From Fusarium oxysporum f. sp. lycopersici 4287 (taxonomy: Eukaryota > Ascomycota > Sordariomycetes > Hypocreales > Nectriaceae): DNA of 64,000 nt. Position numbers and translations under genes: made by a program. Positions 11,067 through 23,158 of the stretch are shown here, in pieces. Numbering within the stretch: the first letter of the stretch is position 1; each line of letters opens with the position of its first letter. The DNA lies in assembly GCF_000149955.1 (NCBI RefSeq), contig NC_030988.1, forward strand, positions 763,196 through 827,195, in the 5' to 3' direction. The notes under the pieces were generated by a model, which was not told where the DNA came from, ran no database searches, and saw nothing but the letters and a program-made list of their open reading frames with translations.

Positions 11067-12149
11067 TTAAAAGGATCTTCTCAGTTTATGCCGCAGTAAC
11101 GTGCGGGCATTTCGATTTGTGGTTCTATAATCCCGTATGGCTGATACTAGTTCGACTAGATGGTATTCTATTGCTGGCAGGAGTTGCAACTTTGCCAAAT
11201 TGATTAACCATTTGTAACACGCTGATTGATATTGCAGGATGTCGTATCGGCGCATTAACTCAATCGTGGACCTGCTTTCAGCCCGTCCTGGACTAAAATT
11301 AGGTTGCCTGCTGCTGAGTGATAATGGCTGAAGGCTGCACACTAAGGAATTCTTCCTTCTCGGAACAGTGCCATCAGCAGTAGGGAGCTTCAGTTGGCTG
11401 GGCCATCTCACTGCTGACCCTGAACCGACGTCCCGTTGCCACATGTTATTGGCGTACCCAATGACTATATTGGCTTGATTGATAACTGCGCAGATACCAT
11501 GAATTGCCTCTCGTACCTCGCGAATCAATTTTATCAACACCACGTGGACTAGATTTTTGTTCAGTTCAATCGACTGCCGCATGTTGCCATTATCCCTTGT
11601 GAGACTAACAATGATACCGTATAGTGTATGATCAGGCTTCTTTGCCTCTCCAGATAATGGGACTTCCACCCGCGGATGCGTGGGCGAATTGACTGGGCTG
11701 GCAGACGGGCTTGTCTGCGACGCCATACCACTTTGGCTCAAAGCCACTATATTGTGTGTCCTTCCCGTCTTTGATCCGAGCGCCAGACCCTCTATATATC
11801 TCCCCAACTCGGGAGAAGCAAGAGCATCTTTCAGATGATCTTTTTTCATCAGAAGCAGGCAAAGAAGCGAAATTGGGGACAGTAGTACTGGAAACAGATT
11901 CCTCAACACGTTATTCGCCAGATTAGCGTAAAAGGCGGCTTCGTAGTGCACTCTCCCGTTTTCGATATTCAGTTCCTTGATACGCTCCTTCACTGCTTCT
12001 TGGCCTGTCTTGGGCTGGCGATGACCCAGTGCAAGATCAAAGGCGGTGGTAGTTCCCCCGGCACCACGAACATCGAAGTCTATTGGCTGAGCAGAAGGCT
12101 GTCTTTCCATCAAGACCGCCAGATGAACAGCCCTTGGGGATGCTGTCAT
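11067..12149 (-). CDS. Uncharacterised helical protein (~360 aa)
   Basis: A single frame; the first ATG is at 12149 (MTASPRAVHLAVLMERQ). After an Ala/Gly-rich start there is a charged helix (KTGQEAVKERIKELNIENGR), a hydrophobic stretch (PVLLSPISLLCLLLMKK), a Ser/Pro-rich linker, and a C-terminal helical region with IREVREAIHGICAVINQAN and ELVSAIRDYRTTNRNA. No domain is recognised. The hydrophobic stretch could be a membrane segment or a missed intron, although a GT-AG pair there (49 bp) would break the frame. A decayed MITE lies ~200 bp upstream. Confidence 0.5.
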   Translation of the reverse strand: MTASPRAVHLAVLMERQPSAQPIDFDVRGAGGTTTAFDLALGHRQPKTGQEAVKERIKELNIENGRVHYEAAFYANLANNVLRNLFPVLLSPISLLCLLLMKKDHLKDALASPELGRYIEGLALGSKTGRTHNIVALSQSGMASQTSPSASPVNSPTHPRVEVPLSGEAKKPDHTLYGIIVSLTRDNGNMRQSIELNKNLVHVVLIKLIREVREAIHGICAVINQANIVIGYANNMWQRDVGSGSAVRWPSQLKLPTADGTVPRRKNSLVCSLQPLSLSSRQPNFSPGRAESRSTIELMRRYDILQYQSACYKWLINLAKLQLLPAIEYHLVELVSAIRDYRTTNRNARTLLRHKLRRSF

Positions 12150-12351
12150 CACTGTTATCAATTTAATTTGAAGGTAAAAAACAAGAACTTGAAACGGGCA
12201 TCGATCCCTATGGAAACTGAAATCTTTCACCTTGTAGGGGGATGCTCGATTATGAATATGGTCTTAGAAAGCGCTCAAGAAGTAGTCCGTGAAGCAGAAC
12301 GAACCGCACTAGAGAGAATAGCTGCAGAGCAAGTTCTTAGTAAATATAATA

Positions 12352-12465
12352 TACAGTTTATTCTAGGTTGAGTGTCCAAAATTTCATCTTTAATTGTAAT
12401 TTTCACTCGCAAGAATAGTAATGTTATTCATGTAGGGTGGGAAACTGGCAAACACCCAGAATGCC
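12352..12465. mobile_element. Family-A MITE, copy 5 (decayed)
   Basis: The left end TACAGTTTATTCTAGGTTGA and interior (AATTTCATCTTTAATTG, GTAATGTTATTCATGTAGGG) match the family, but the right arm keeps only GGGAAACTG before diverging. The right boundary is estimated from the usual 114 bp length. Confidence 0.7.
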
Positions 12466-12854
12466 CATAAATCGGCGGCTACCGTTCCCGCCGACTACAT
12501 CAGGCTCTATTACCTGTCACAGCTTTGTCGCAAAAGGCCAATTAGTAACCCTCAGGACATTATACAAGTACGCGTGACTATGTGTCTCATTTGGCGACGT
12601 CTTTTAACCACACATGATCGCAAAACCTTCACATACATCCCACATTCATTCACGGGAATACACGACTGAAATAGCTAGATACCCATTTGATCCTGCCTGT
12701 TGAAAACACATACGAAGCTGGGTACTGGTACTCAGACGTCCATTTTGGGGAAAAGAAAAAGAGTATCGCAGTCAACTATAAACGGAATGCTCGCCTGGCT
12801 TGTATCGAAGTGAACTTCCTATTTCTCTAACCATCCATGCTACAACCGATAGAA
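12466..12854. other. Upstream region, nothing seen
   Basis: Shared 5' flank of the minus gene ending its start at 12149 and the plus gene starting at 12855. No motif is confidently recognised. Confidence 0.35.
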
Positions 12855-13387
12855 ATGCAGCGTAAAGACGTAGAAGATTTCTTTGATTTAATGAGCCACG
12901 ACACCTCATGTACTGAGTCGTGTTCGAGTACTCCTCCAGGTATGGGTGGCGAGGCTTTCACAGATAATTGGGGCACCATGAGCTAAAGCGTCTCTTAGGC
13001 AGCGAGTCTGATGTTGATTACACAGATCATAATGGAGACCTGGTAGGCTTTGTTGAGCCCGACTCACCCGTGAGAGAGGTATCAGTACCATCATCGCCCC
13101 AGTTGCGAAGCAAAAGGCGCAGGGTGGAAACACGACGGAGGCGTCGCAGGGCACCGGCACTTACAATTGCACTAAGTTCATCGGATGTCGAAACCACTAT
13201 GACCATGTCCGACGAGACCAAGGGGGCAAGCGGCCATGCCCTACAGTTGCCACTTAGTGAACCACTATCGAAACAGCTGGATTACGTGCAGAGAGTTCTT
13301 GGTGACATGATCAATCTCCTACAAACTACCAAGGTATGTGCTGAAAGAGCAGCTGTAGGTGACCCCGAAGGACTAGAAGCAAATTAA
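12855..13387 (+). CDS. Small Arg-rich nuclear-type protein, two exons
   Basis: Exons 12855-12939 and 12999-13387 join across a 59 bp intron (GTATGG donor, GCTAAAG branch-like, CTTAG acceptor) to 157 residues. The start (MQRKDVEDFFDLMSHD) is acidic and is followed by an acidic SESDVDYTD segment. The core is a dense basic cluster, RSKRRRVETRRRRRRAP, a bipartite-type nuclear signal. The C-terminus is a helix (LSKQLDYVQRVLGDMINLLQ) that could pair with a partner. No known domain. Phase agreement across the intron makes the model credible. Confidence 0.6.
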
Positions 13388-13919
13388 TAGCCTGGTACGC
13401 GATAATGCAATAGAACGTCAGTGTAAAGCGCGGATCGGGCCTGCTTCTGGGGATTTGAGTAGATAGTTAGGTATGACAATGAGGCTTCCTTCGGTTGTGA
13501 TCTGAGCCTGCCCCGTAGGGCAAATATACGGCTGCGTCAAGTACCCATATCTGAAAGTTCCCAGTGAATGCTAGGCTTCTAAAGGTTGTAAGCAAGTAGC
13601 GATACATCGATATCAGTGGTGAAAACATCTCGAAGCCGTGCCTATAGATTATCTATAATTGGACTGGGCTCGATGGGACTACTAGAGATCACCCAGCCTT
13701 GCTACAATAGTGGTGACTAACGAGTAAAGCATAGTGCTCAGTTGAGATACTACATAATTCATTCCATAAGACTACGGCACATCGCCACCGCAGCTTAGGG
13801 ATGTTTGGACCACGCAAAGGTGAAGGTTGGAGGCATGTGACTGTGGTACAGAAATACAAAAGCATACATGTGTGATTCGGTGATAGTTATAGTACATTTC
13901 ATGCCCATCAAGTCGTGTC
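13388..13919. other. Intergenic (3' side of chitinase), nothing seen
   Basis: Convergent spacer; no repeat, RNA or frame of note. Confidence 0.4.
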
Positions 13920-15490
<1,571 letters not shown>

Positions 15491-15506
15491 GTCTAAACAA
15501 TTGATG

Positions 15507-15624
15507 TACAGGGAATGAATTTCAGGCTCAGCTCCCCTCTCGATATTAATAGTCTTGCTATTTTTGCGGGCAGAAGCAGCAATCAAAGATGAAATTTCAA
15601 AAACTAAAACCCGAGATGCACTGT
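15507..15624. mobile_element. Family-A MITE, copy 6 (118 bp), adjacent to the chitinase start
   Basis: TA-bounded; left arm TACAGGGAATGAATTTCAGG, right arm AACCCGAGATGCACTGTA. The interior is the reverse complement of the 9685 type (GATATTAATAGTCTTGC, GCAATCAAAGATGAAATTTC). Only 16 bp separate it from the chitinase ATG (15490, minus), so it must occupy the 5' UTR or core promoter. Confidence 0.85.
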
Positions 15625-15719
15625 ATATGCCATTAGATGCGAAAGCTTGTCGTCTCACCCCTTGTGTTTGACCGAGCTACGTACCTGTGGATAGTGATTC
15701 CCTCTTTCCTTCTTTCTTC

Positions 15720-15833
15720 TACAGTCAATTTCAGGTTCAGTTTCCCAATAAATGTTTGTAACTTTACTGTTTTAGCAGGCATAAGAGAAAAGTTAAATCT
15801 TGCACGTGGAAACTGAACCTGAAAATATCTGTA
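15720..15833. mobile_element. Family-A MITE, copy 7 (114 bp)
   Basis: TA-bounded with 26 bp inverted ends; nearly identical over its whole length to the copy at 384-497. It interrupts a pyrimidine tract (CTTTCTTC on one side, CCTTCCTTTTTTT on the other), and the TA duplication is clear. Confidence 0.9.
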
Positions 15834-17325
15834 CCTTCCTTTTTTTCTTCTTCTTTGTGAAAATATCAAATGATGCCTGAAAATTCGACTGGTGTCAAAA
15901 GCAACATTTATTATTCTTGAAACCACAATTGGTACGCGCTGGATCCAAAACCTCAACATGCTAAAATATCTTTGTTTCCCATTTCAACGACTCAATCACC
16001 ATACAAATGAATCTATGGCCCCTGAGGTCAGTCTTGGTAGCAGATACGTTCGTGATTTGATTTGATTTGATGTAATTATGAACTTCCTTCTTGAGACCGC
16101 CAACTTTCGTTCTGAGTAAAGTGGGCCAGAGGCCGCCTTTTGTGAAACCCTGATTTCTTCTCTAGAAACAGAAGCCAGAAACGGGGTACGCGTAAGGTGG
16201 CTTTTAACCTCCCCCTCAACTATCAACTCGGTGGCGGATATGCATTATTAGCTAGTTCTCAAACTCGGCACCCATCAGTGGGTCATAGGGGTTCACCGCG
16301 GTTGACTTGCCATTCTAAGAGCGCGGTGCTCTGTCAATACTGTTGTTGCTGATGTTTTCAAGGATTTTTAGAAGTCATCTCAAATGTATTTACGTCGAGG
16401 TGTTTGTGTTTAGTCTTCTGTTGGCAGGATATAGCCAACTCCAAATAGTAGATTTATATAATGCATTCGCACCTTTATCAGCGGTTCCTGGATTCAGACG
16501 TATTCTACAGTATGCGAGTTGAACATTGTGTGAGACCGCGACTACAGAAATGGTTGTGCCATACACCAGCAGCTCACAGTGCGTTTTCCAGACGGACTCG
16601 CTTGGGATGCCAACTTCTTCACATATCCATGACACTGGATTGGTGAGGCTTAGTTCTTCACGGGTCGCGGTGGCTACTCCAGAGCAAAGTGTGATCCGTG
16701 GCTTGCCTCGAATTCAAATCAACCACAAAAGTGGGGTAATTACTTGGGAAGTTGCAAACTGCTCATGACATATAGCTAGAATAGAAGGCTTGGGGTTGGA
16801 GACCACTTAGAACAATAATTGTGCTGATTGGTTCGACTTGATAACAATTTGGACAATTGCCAGGCGAATTCCAGCCTAAGAGTGCGGGAGCTGAATAGCA
16901 GGTAGGATCTCCACACCCCCCCGCCCTCTCCATCAACAACAGTTCGAGGCTGTGCCTTGGGGGCACTGCCAAACGCTAAATTCGTCTCGATAACATAGGG
17001 GCACAGGGGCTTGGCATAGAAACACCAATATGCCAAATAAGCTATTTGATCCTGCCTTGTGAGCCTCGTGCAATGATGGATGGCAAGGGTCTTTTTCATT
17101 ATAAAGCGTCGCAGTGCCCATGACCATCACCCACCGCAATCATCAACAAGCGAATACCGGCGACGCCGAAATCACAAAAATAGCGCTTTGTAAAGAAACC
17201 CCCATCTTTGGATTCCGCGACATACCGCTTCCTGCCAAAGAGAGCCTGATCCAAAACTTCAGCAACAGGCACTGACCAAAAACACCTTCCGTAACACGCT
17301 ATACGCAGCTTCTTCATCACCAAAA
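15834..17325. other. Intergenic, 1.5 kb, nothing firmly supported
   Basis: Several frames of 60-110 codons overlap on both strands without domains or usable introns. This interval contains the upstream region of the VWA gene. Confidence 0.35.
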
Positions 17326-18255
17326 ATGTTTAGTCGCTTCAGGAATAAGTTCTTAACCAAGAAGTCCTCCGTCGAGGATCGCACACATTTCAACAACTCA
17401 AAGTCGACCCCCAAGAGCAAACCCTTCCTCGATGTTCCTGAGGAGGCTCCTCCTGCTTATGAGCCCACTCAAAGGACAGCTCCTCTTCTCAACGTTCCTC
17501 GGCGTGGAGCTTCACCAGCACCTAGTATATCAAGCACCAACAGTGCCGAAGATAGACTTGCCTTCCTCTCAACTTTCGATACCATCTTTGTCATTGACGA
17601 CTCTGGATCCATGGCTGGTCAATGGGGGGAGGTTCAAGAGGCTCTGAGCACTATTGCCCCGATCTGTACTTCCCACGACCCCGACGGTATTGACGTCTAC
17701 TTCCTGAACCATCGATCGCCAGCCATCGGAACTGGAGTTCAAGCACCCGGTGGATATTTCCAGATCCGTGATGCCAACCAAGTCCAACATCTGTTCAAGT
17801 CCGTCCGTCCCTGCGGAGCAACACCAACGGGTTCTCGTCTTCACAGCATTCTCAAGCCCTATGTCGCCCACCTTTCCCGTCGTGCGGCTAATGTTGACTC
17901 GACCAAGCCTGTTAACATCATCGTAATCACAGACGGAAGTCCTTCGGACGATCCAGAGAGTATCATCGTTCATCACGCCAAGAAGCTCGATCAGATCGAG
18001 GCACCCCCTCATCAAGTCGGTATCCAGTTCTTCCAGGTTGGCAACGATTTTGGTGCTACTAAGGCTCTCCGGAAGCTCGACGATGATCTCGCTGATGAGG
18101 ACATTCGCGATATGGTTGATACAGTAACTTGGAATTCTACCACTTCGGACAACGTTAAGGCTTTGACCGCAGATGGGATTCTCAAGGTTGTTCTTGGTGC
18201 TGTCGTACGACGCCTTGATCGTCAGAAAACCCGGGATGAACCGCAAAGCGGCTGA
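17326..18255 (+). CDS. VWA-domain protein (MIDAS intact)
   Basis: A single-exon gene of 309 residues. A basic start (MFSRFRNKFLTKKS) and a linker with the PPAYEP motif precede a von Willebrand factor A domain from ~residue 82 to 270. The metal-ion-dependent adhesion site is complete: DDSGSMAG (~92-99), a conserved Thr in CGATPTGSR, and ITDGSPSDDP. There is no signal peptide or membrane segment, so it is probably intracellular. Fungal stand-alone VWA proteins are common and act as metal-dependent protein-interaction modules; the partner is unknown. Codon use is strongly biased toward C-ending codons compared with its neighbours, suggesting a conserved, expressed gene. Confidence 0.88.
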   Translation: MFSRFRNKFLTKKSSVEDRTHFNNSKSTPKSKPFLDVPEEAPPAYEPTQRTAPLLNVPRRGASPAPSISSTNSAEDRLAFLSTFDTIFVIDDSGSMAGQWGEVQEALSTIAPICTSHDPDGIDVYFLNHRSPAIGTGVQAPGGYFQIRDANQVQHLFKSVRPCGATPTGSRLHSILKPYVAHLSRRAANVDSTKPVNIIVITDGSPSDDPESIIVHHAKKLDQIEAPPHQVGIQFFQVGNDFGATKALRKLDDDLADEDIRDMVDTVTWNSTTSDNVKALTADGILKVVLGAVVRRLDRQKTRDEPQSG

Positions 18256-20195
18256 TACTAAACATTGCACTTATTACTGGCCTGTTACCTGATCATACTT
18301 TACTCTTGTCACAGCAACAGTATGCTTTTGCTGAAATCTGGTTCTTCGGGCTTGAAATTGGAGCTGATGCATGTAGCCACGCCAGCAAGGCCAGAATTAT
18401 TCTTGATAAGGAAAGGAAGCAGATGGGAAAGAACGAAGATTTGATTCCTAGTTCAATGCAGCAAAGCTCAATTATTACACACCAGTCCTCTAACATCACC
18501 TCCATTTCTCAAATGTCTTCTACTCACTTCCCTTGGGATCTGAAGTTTCCCAGAAGAGGTCTTGAAGCCCTCCCGATGCTTGCGTTCACCCTGGCGGCCA
18601 ATATTGCACATATCCTCCTGTCTTCCTTCACGGTAGAGAAGAAGATGCCAAGAAACACCACAGTCTTATCTATCTATATACAGAAGAGAGAAAAAGCGTG
18701 CCATGTTGGGATGTATTCATCTATCTATAAAAGCGAACCTAATCTCGTTGCCGGTGCATGAAACGAAATATGTGGCTAGAAAGCGAGCGATTACCTGCTA
18801 AAAGGAGTATGGGGCACTTAGGGAGGAGTGTAGGTTCTTTCACAAATGTCACTGAAACATTGGGACACAGGGGTAGTGGCCGCCATAACCGTAGGGTCTT
18901 CTCGAAGGGTCTCAAAGATTAGTGCCCACTGTGCTCGTTAATTTACAGAATAGTGAACAAGTCACAATATTCGACGTTGATGGTTACATCTGCCGTTGTT
19001 CCCGGATCTCGTCAGGACACCAATATGATTGATGGTAGTACTCATATAAAATCCTGAGTTTAATGCGACATACGGCCTAGAGCTTGCAATCACCACATAG
19101 AACTGAGTGTACTAATGTGCGATGCGATGGTAAGTATCGTCACTAAAATCACGGTGGTCATGTTGCGACTGAGCATTCGTTGGGGCCTAACCCCATCTGC
19201 AAGAGGGCTCCAAAGCGAGACTGACTACGAAGGAAAGATTTGGAGGTGACGAGTAGCTGAACTAGCGCTTATTCTCGTCAGGGAAGCGGAGATTGCGTTG
19301 GAAACGAGCTTCTGGTAAGATTGACTACGTAGAGAGGCCGACACTATAGAGGATACGAGAGACATGAATCTTGATGCCACTGCGACAACGAGAAGCGCAT
19401 TTTGCTTCTGATCAAAGCGGCCATCAACATGAATACAATAACAGGCAATCAGCTTCATACGCCAAGGCGACAAATCTACATGTCATGCATGACGGCGAAA
19501 TTTGGGTTTTGGACATTGCGGCCTGTTTACTTCTAGCGTGTGTGGCTTGAGAACATGTAGCTGCTTCCTAATCCATCTGCTCTAGCGTTCGAATACAGCG
19601 AATAACTGCATTTGGATGAAGTACAGCGGATGAGGGACCAAATTTTGACATCATCACGTTCGCCTTCTCGCTTCTCATACAACAGCGCAAACTCATCAGC
19701 CGCAGTAAGCTCCGACCCATCAGAAATCTAGCACCGAGCCAATTATTGGTCTCTGCATTGTCCCCAGCACCAGGCGCCTGCGTGGTGTACAGTAACAAGA
19801 TTGCGAGGCTGACACGGCACAGCCACGTAAGGGCAAATAGGGATAGTGCAACACTATTCAGCGCACTATGCACCATCAACCCTGGTTGAATTTACAAACT
19901 TACGGGGTTATGCATGGCCTAGTTGAGGCGGTATGCTTTGGCTGGCAGAATTACCATTGTTTACGCTCACCGCTTTTCAGTTATAAAGGTGTTGTTATGC
20001 GCGACTTGAAGGAACGAGTTTCCCGATCTCTCGTTTTCTCAAATCCCTGCTACTGTTACTATATAAACCCACCGCCTACTCGCGACGTTTGCGTGTTTCA
20101 CGCATTATCTTTATAGATTCCACACTTTTCTCAATCCAACCTTTTTTATTGAACCATAAAATATATCATTGTCTCGCATAGCCACCCCGTCCACC
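18256..20195. other. Intergenic, ~1.9 kb, unsupported frames only
   Basis: A frame at 18306-18761 follows the VWA gene but has no ATG at its head and no domain. Minus frames at 19225-19473 and 19568-19879 lack recognisable motifs, although the latter starts with a signal-like hydrophobic segment (VALSLFALTWLCRVSLAILL). None is called as a gene. Confidence 0.35.
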
Positions 20196-20875
20196 ATGTC
20201 CTCCAACGAACGCCCAACCTACGACACTCCCCAGATGAATGGCACTATGGGGATTATTGTTCACGGTGAACAGGTTCTCATCCTAGAGAAGAGACTCAAA
20301 ACTCGGGAAATATTAGAGAATGGGCCGCCAGGTACATACCGCGCTGGTGTATGCATGAACCTGTTGGATTCGACTAACTATTCTGTGCCAATAGACTCTT
20401 GGGCATTTCCAGGCGGTAAGGTCGATGACGGTGAAACTCCAGAAGAGGCTGTCGTGCGCGAGTGCGAAGAGGAAGTCGGCTTGAAGGTGAAAATTCGTCC
20501 AATTGGGGACGAACCCATCTGGGGCGTAACAGACGACTGCCTAGATCAATTTTGGCGTTGCCACTTCTATGTCGTGGTGCAGACAGATCCTAATCAGCAA
20601 CCAGAGGTTAGTACTTGTGGAGGTCTCCAAAGTATCCTATTTATTCTTGGCAGAAAGAGCCTCCGTAGCAGCTAACATATCTTTCTGTACAGTTGAAGGA
20701 GCCACATAAGCATGTTCAGTGGATGTGGATCAAGTGGACGGAATTGTGGGCCAAAATTAAGGAACCGAGCGATATGAAATTCTTTATTTCCATGACGAAC
20801 ATGGTGGAGAAATACGATAGACGAGGAGATCCGGCAAATCTGGAGAGGCGGCAGCCTGCAAATATATTAACCTAG
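20196..20875 (+). CDS. Nudix hydrolase
   Basis: Exons 20196-20331, 20395-20606 and 20693-20875 join to 176 residues; introns are 63 and 86 bp with CTAAC branch sites and TAG/CAG acceptors. The first intron is in frame without a stop, so translation through it also looks open. The Nudix box is perfect: GGKVDDGETPEEAVVRECEE continuing EVGL, matching GX5EX7REUXEEXGU. It would hydrolyse a nucleoside diphosphate linked to another moiety, using divalent metal at the REXXEE glutamates. The flanking residues (SWAFPGGK upstream, EPHKHVQWMWIKW downstream) resemble small MutT-like house-cleaning enzymes. Substrate is not deducible. Cytosolic, no targeting signal. Confidence 0.88.
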
Positions 20876-21755
20876 GAACTCTTCAAGTTGTTGTTTTACG
20901 AAAGGACTCTTCCTTTTTTGCATTTTTAGGGATTATGACCGGCGTGGGTAGACACCTATTCATGTTCGAATGGCAATGATCCCATGAAGTATTAGGAAAA
21001 AGAAGATAGATATATGGATATTTTGCTATTTTCGTGGCTCGCGTAAGCTTTAGCTATTTACTGCTCTTGTAGTGCTGTAGGTAGAGCAAACACACACTCC
21101 GGCGACGAACTGGGACTCGCTTTGCAATACACGTATCAACTCCCTTTCCGTGATATATTTATACAGGCCCCTTCTGGCTCCTTCAATATCTGGTGAGTAA
21201 TGAAACCTATCGACGCAGGCAGATGAATAATCATCAGTACCCATGAGCAGTTCCGTGGCGCGCTTCGAAGCAACGCCAAATAGACAACACATGACTCAGC
21301 AGGTTGGATGGGTCATTGCAGTTGAAACATTGTCCAAGGTCATTTGCAGTTATGCCTCGGTAGTCTAGATAAAAACCTATTGCTGAAAACCTATCTTGAG
21401 TTAATCAAGGTAGCTCTTGCGTCGCCGCAACGTTCCACCATTCTTATTTAATAGGTGGTGCGGCCTTCGCACAGAACACCTCGTCCTCTTTACCGATTAT
21501 CTCGCCCTTTCTCTGGCCAATACGTTAGCACAATGACTTCTCTGAAGCTCAGGCTTAGGTACTCACGCTGTTGCCTGCTATATGCTTGGTGGATATTCCC
21601 TTTCCTGGAAGCCTAATGCTCATCGTAGTACATCACATTTGTTGATGGAGAACCGATGGTATGTTTATGAGCAGGAATAAATATTAAGAATACTACTAGA
21701 AGAGAATATGATGACAAGTCTAGTACCCCAGAGAGATGATGATCGTCCTTCTCCG
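20876..21755. other. Intergenic, nothing seen
   Basis: No motif-bearing frame or repeat is recognised. Confidence 0.4.
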
Positions 21756-22082
21756 TCAAGCCAACCTCAAAAGTAGTGATATAAGGGCGATCAAAGAGAG
21801 AAATGTCTCAAACCAACTTCTTGGTTTCTGATGGGGGATTCGAGTATCCTCAGCGTCCCTAATTTTCTGCAGCAGTCGTTCAACTTCGGCGACCCTATTC
21901 TTCAACTCCTCATGACGGGTCTGGCAGCTATGTGATCGGACTCTAAAGGCGCGCCGTTGATTGCCTGGGTTGAATTTTTGACCTTGTGGAGGAAATCGAG
22001 TCAGTAAGAAGTATTCATAAACCCTTTCTAAATACTCACCGTCGGTCTCAGAATCTGTATAGTCTGCGCTAAATCGGGCCAT
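21756..22082 (-). CDS. Small coiled-coil tail-anchored protein
   Basis: Exons complement(22040..22082) and complement(21756..21982) join across a 57 bp intron (GTGAGT, CTGAC branch, CACAAG) to 89 residues. A charged helix (RHEELKNRVAEVERLLQKIR) predicts a coiled coil, and the last ~17 residues (FLSLIALISLLLRLA) form a single hydrophobic C-terminal anchor. This layout is typical of tail-anchored membrane proteins. Upstream coding sequence may exist in a longer frame to 22504. Not assigned to a family. Confidence 0.5.
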   Translation of the reverse strand: MARFSADYTDSETDGEYLERVYEYFLLTRFPPQGQKFNPGNQRRAFRVRSHSCQTRHEELKNRVAEVERLLQKIRDAEDTRIPHQKPRSWFETFLSLIALISLLLRLA

Positions 22083-23158
22083 TGTAGAGCCAACCAAACA
22101 AACTTTTTGTCAATAAAAACCGGCTTTCGAGTAATAGATGATGGCAAATTGATATTGCTATGAGATGTAAGAGAGTGGGCAGAGTTAGGTGGATGTAGAA
22201 AGGGCTTAGGCACGTAGATATACATGTATTCGCCCGGCTTGGTGCCTCCAACTTTGCTCGAGCTAACATTCCACGCCTTCTTTTCACTTTCATGGTTCCA
22301 TTTCCATGCATTCATCATCATGAGATCATGCTGTGGACTTGCATCTTCGCCGGTCCAACGCGAATGACGTTGGCTGCAGACGTCCGCGCGCCGATGAGTA
22401 GAGTGTATCGGGTGGCTATGTCCATAGAGTGATTTATTGTCGTATTGTTCCATGACATCTTGCGCAGAATTTTGGTGAACGAGCCGCACTGCCTCAATAC
22501 ACATTGAAATAACTTGATGTTCGAGTATTAGCCTTGAATCTGGTCGTGGCTTCCTTGCTGCTTAGCCTTGTAGCGGAAGGTCTGACTTCACACGGCTTAC
22601 GCATCCCCTATAGGATGCACAGTGGCTATTTCCTACTTTCCTGGATTCCTAGCACCCCGGATGCTCTACTTCACGAAGGGTGGGGATGTCGGAATACTCT
22701 CTGTTGATTGTCAAGGCAACTTCACCCCCTCTTCACGGCGTCGAGCGCATCATCCACACCCTTCTATATCTGCACGGATCGGCATCTGACAGAATTCCGG
22801 TGGTGACGCAGCTGAAGTGCAGGGCTGGATTGAAGAAGATTGGCAGTTTTCCCTTCATGAATGCATGATTGGATACTATAAGGTCGGCGTGTCCCGAAGG
22901 CGGCGGCTTTGGTATGGAGCTACTGACGACGAAGGCAGCGTTGTAGGCAGAAATTGAGGGTCCTCTCCACGCTCAGTGGCGCGTCGAGGATATTTAGGAG
23001 TCCGTCAGGTGATTGTAGAAATAGAAATGGCATATGTTGTCCACGGTTTACGCTCGCAGTTTTCTCCTCTCGTCATTAACCAGCCCATACCTCGAGAAGT
23101 AGCAGCTCGTCCATACTTTAACTGAGGCACTGCGGCCGAGCATTTCATAGGATGAAAC
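22083..23158. other. Intergenic, with an open minus frame 22028-22504
   Basis: The minus frame overlaps the small gene's first exon in another phase and holds no domain. It might be an upstream exon or a shadow. Nothing else is supported. Confidence 0.3.

Noticed and set aside
11711..12371. Plus-strand open frames over the 11067-12149 gene
   Set aside because: They mirror the minus-strand coding frame, lack motifs, and the longest ends inside a MITE; treated as shadows.
19568..19879. Secreted effector candidate with signal-like start
   Set aside because: The hydrophobic start is followed by a non-effector-like sequence without paired cysteines, and no promoter or splice support exists.
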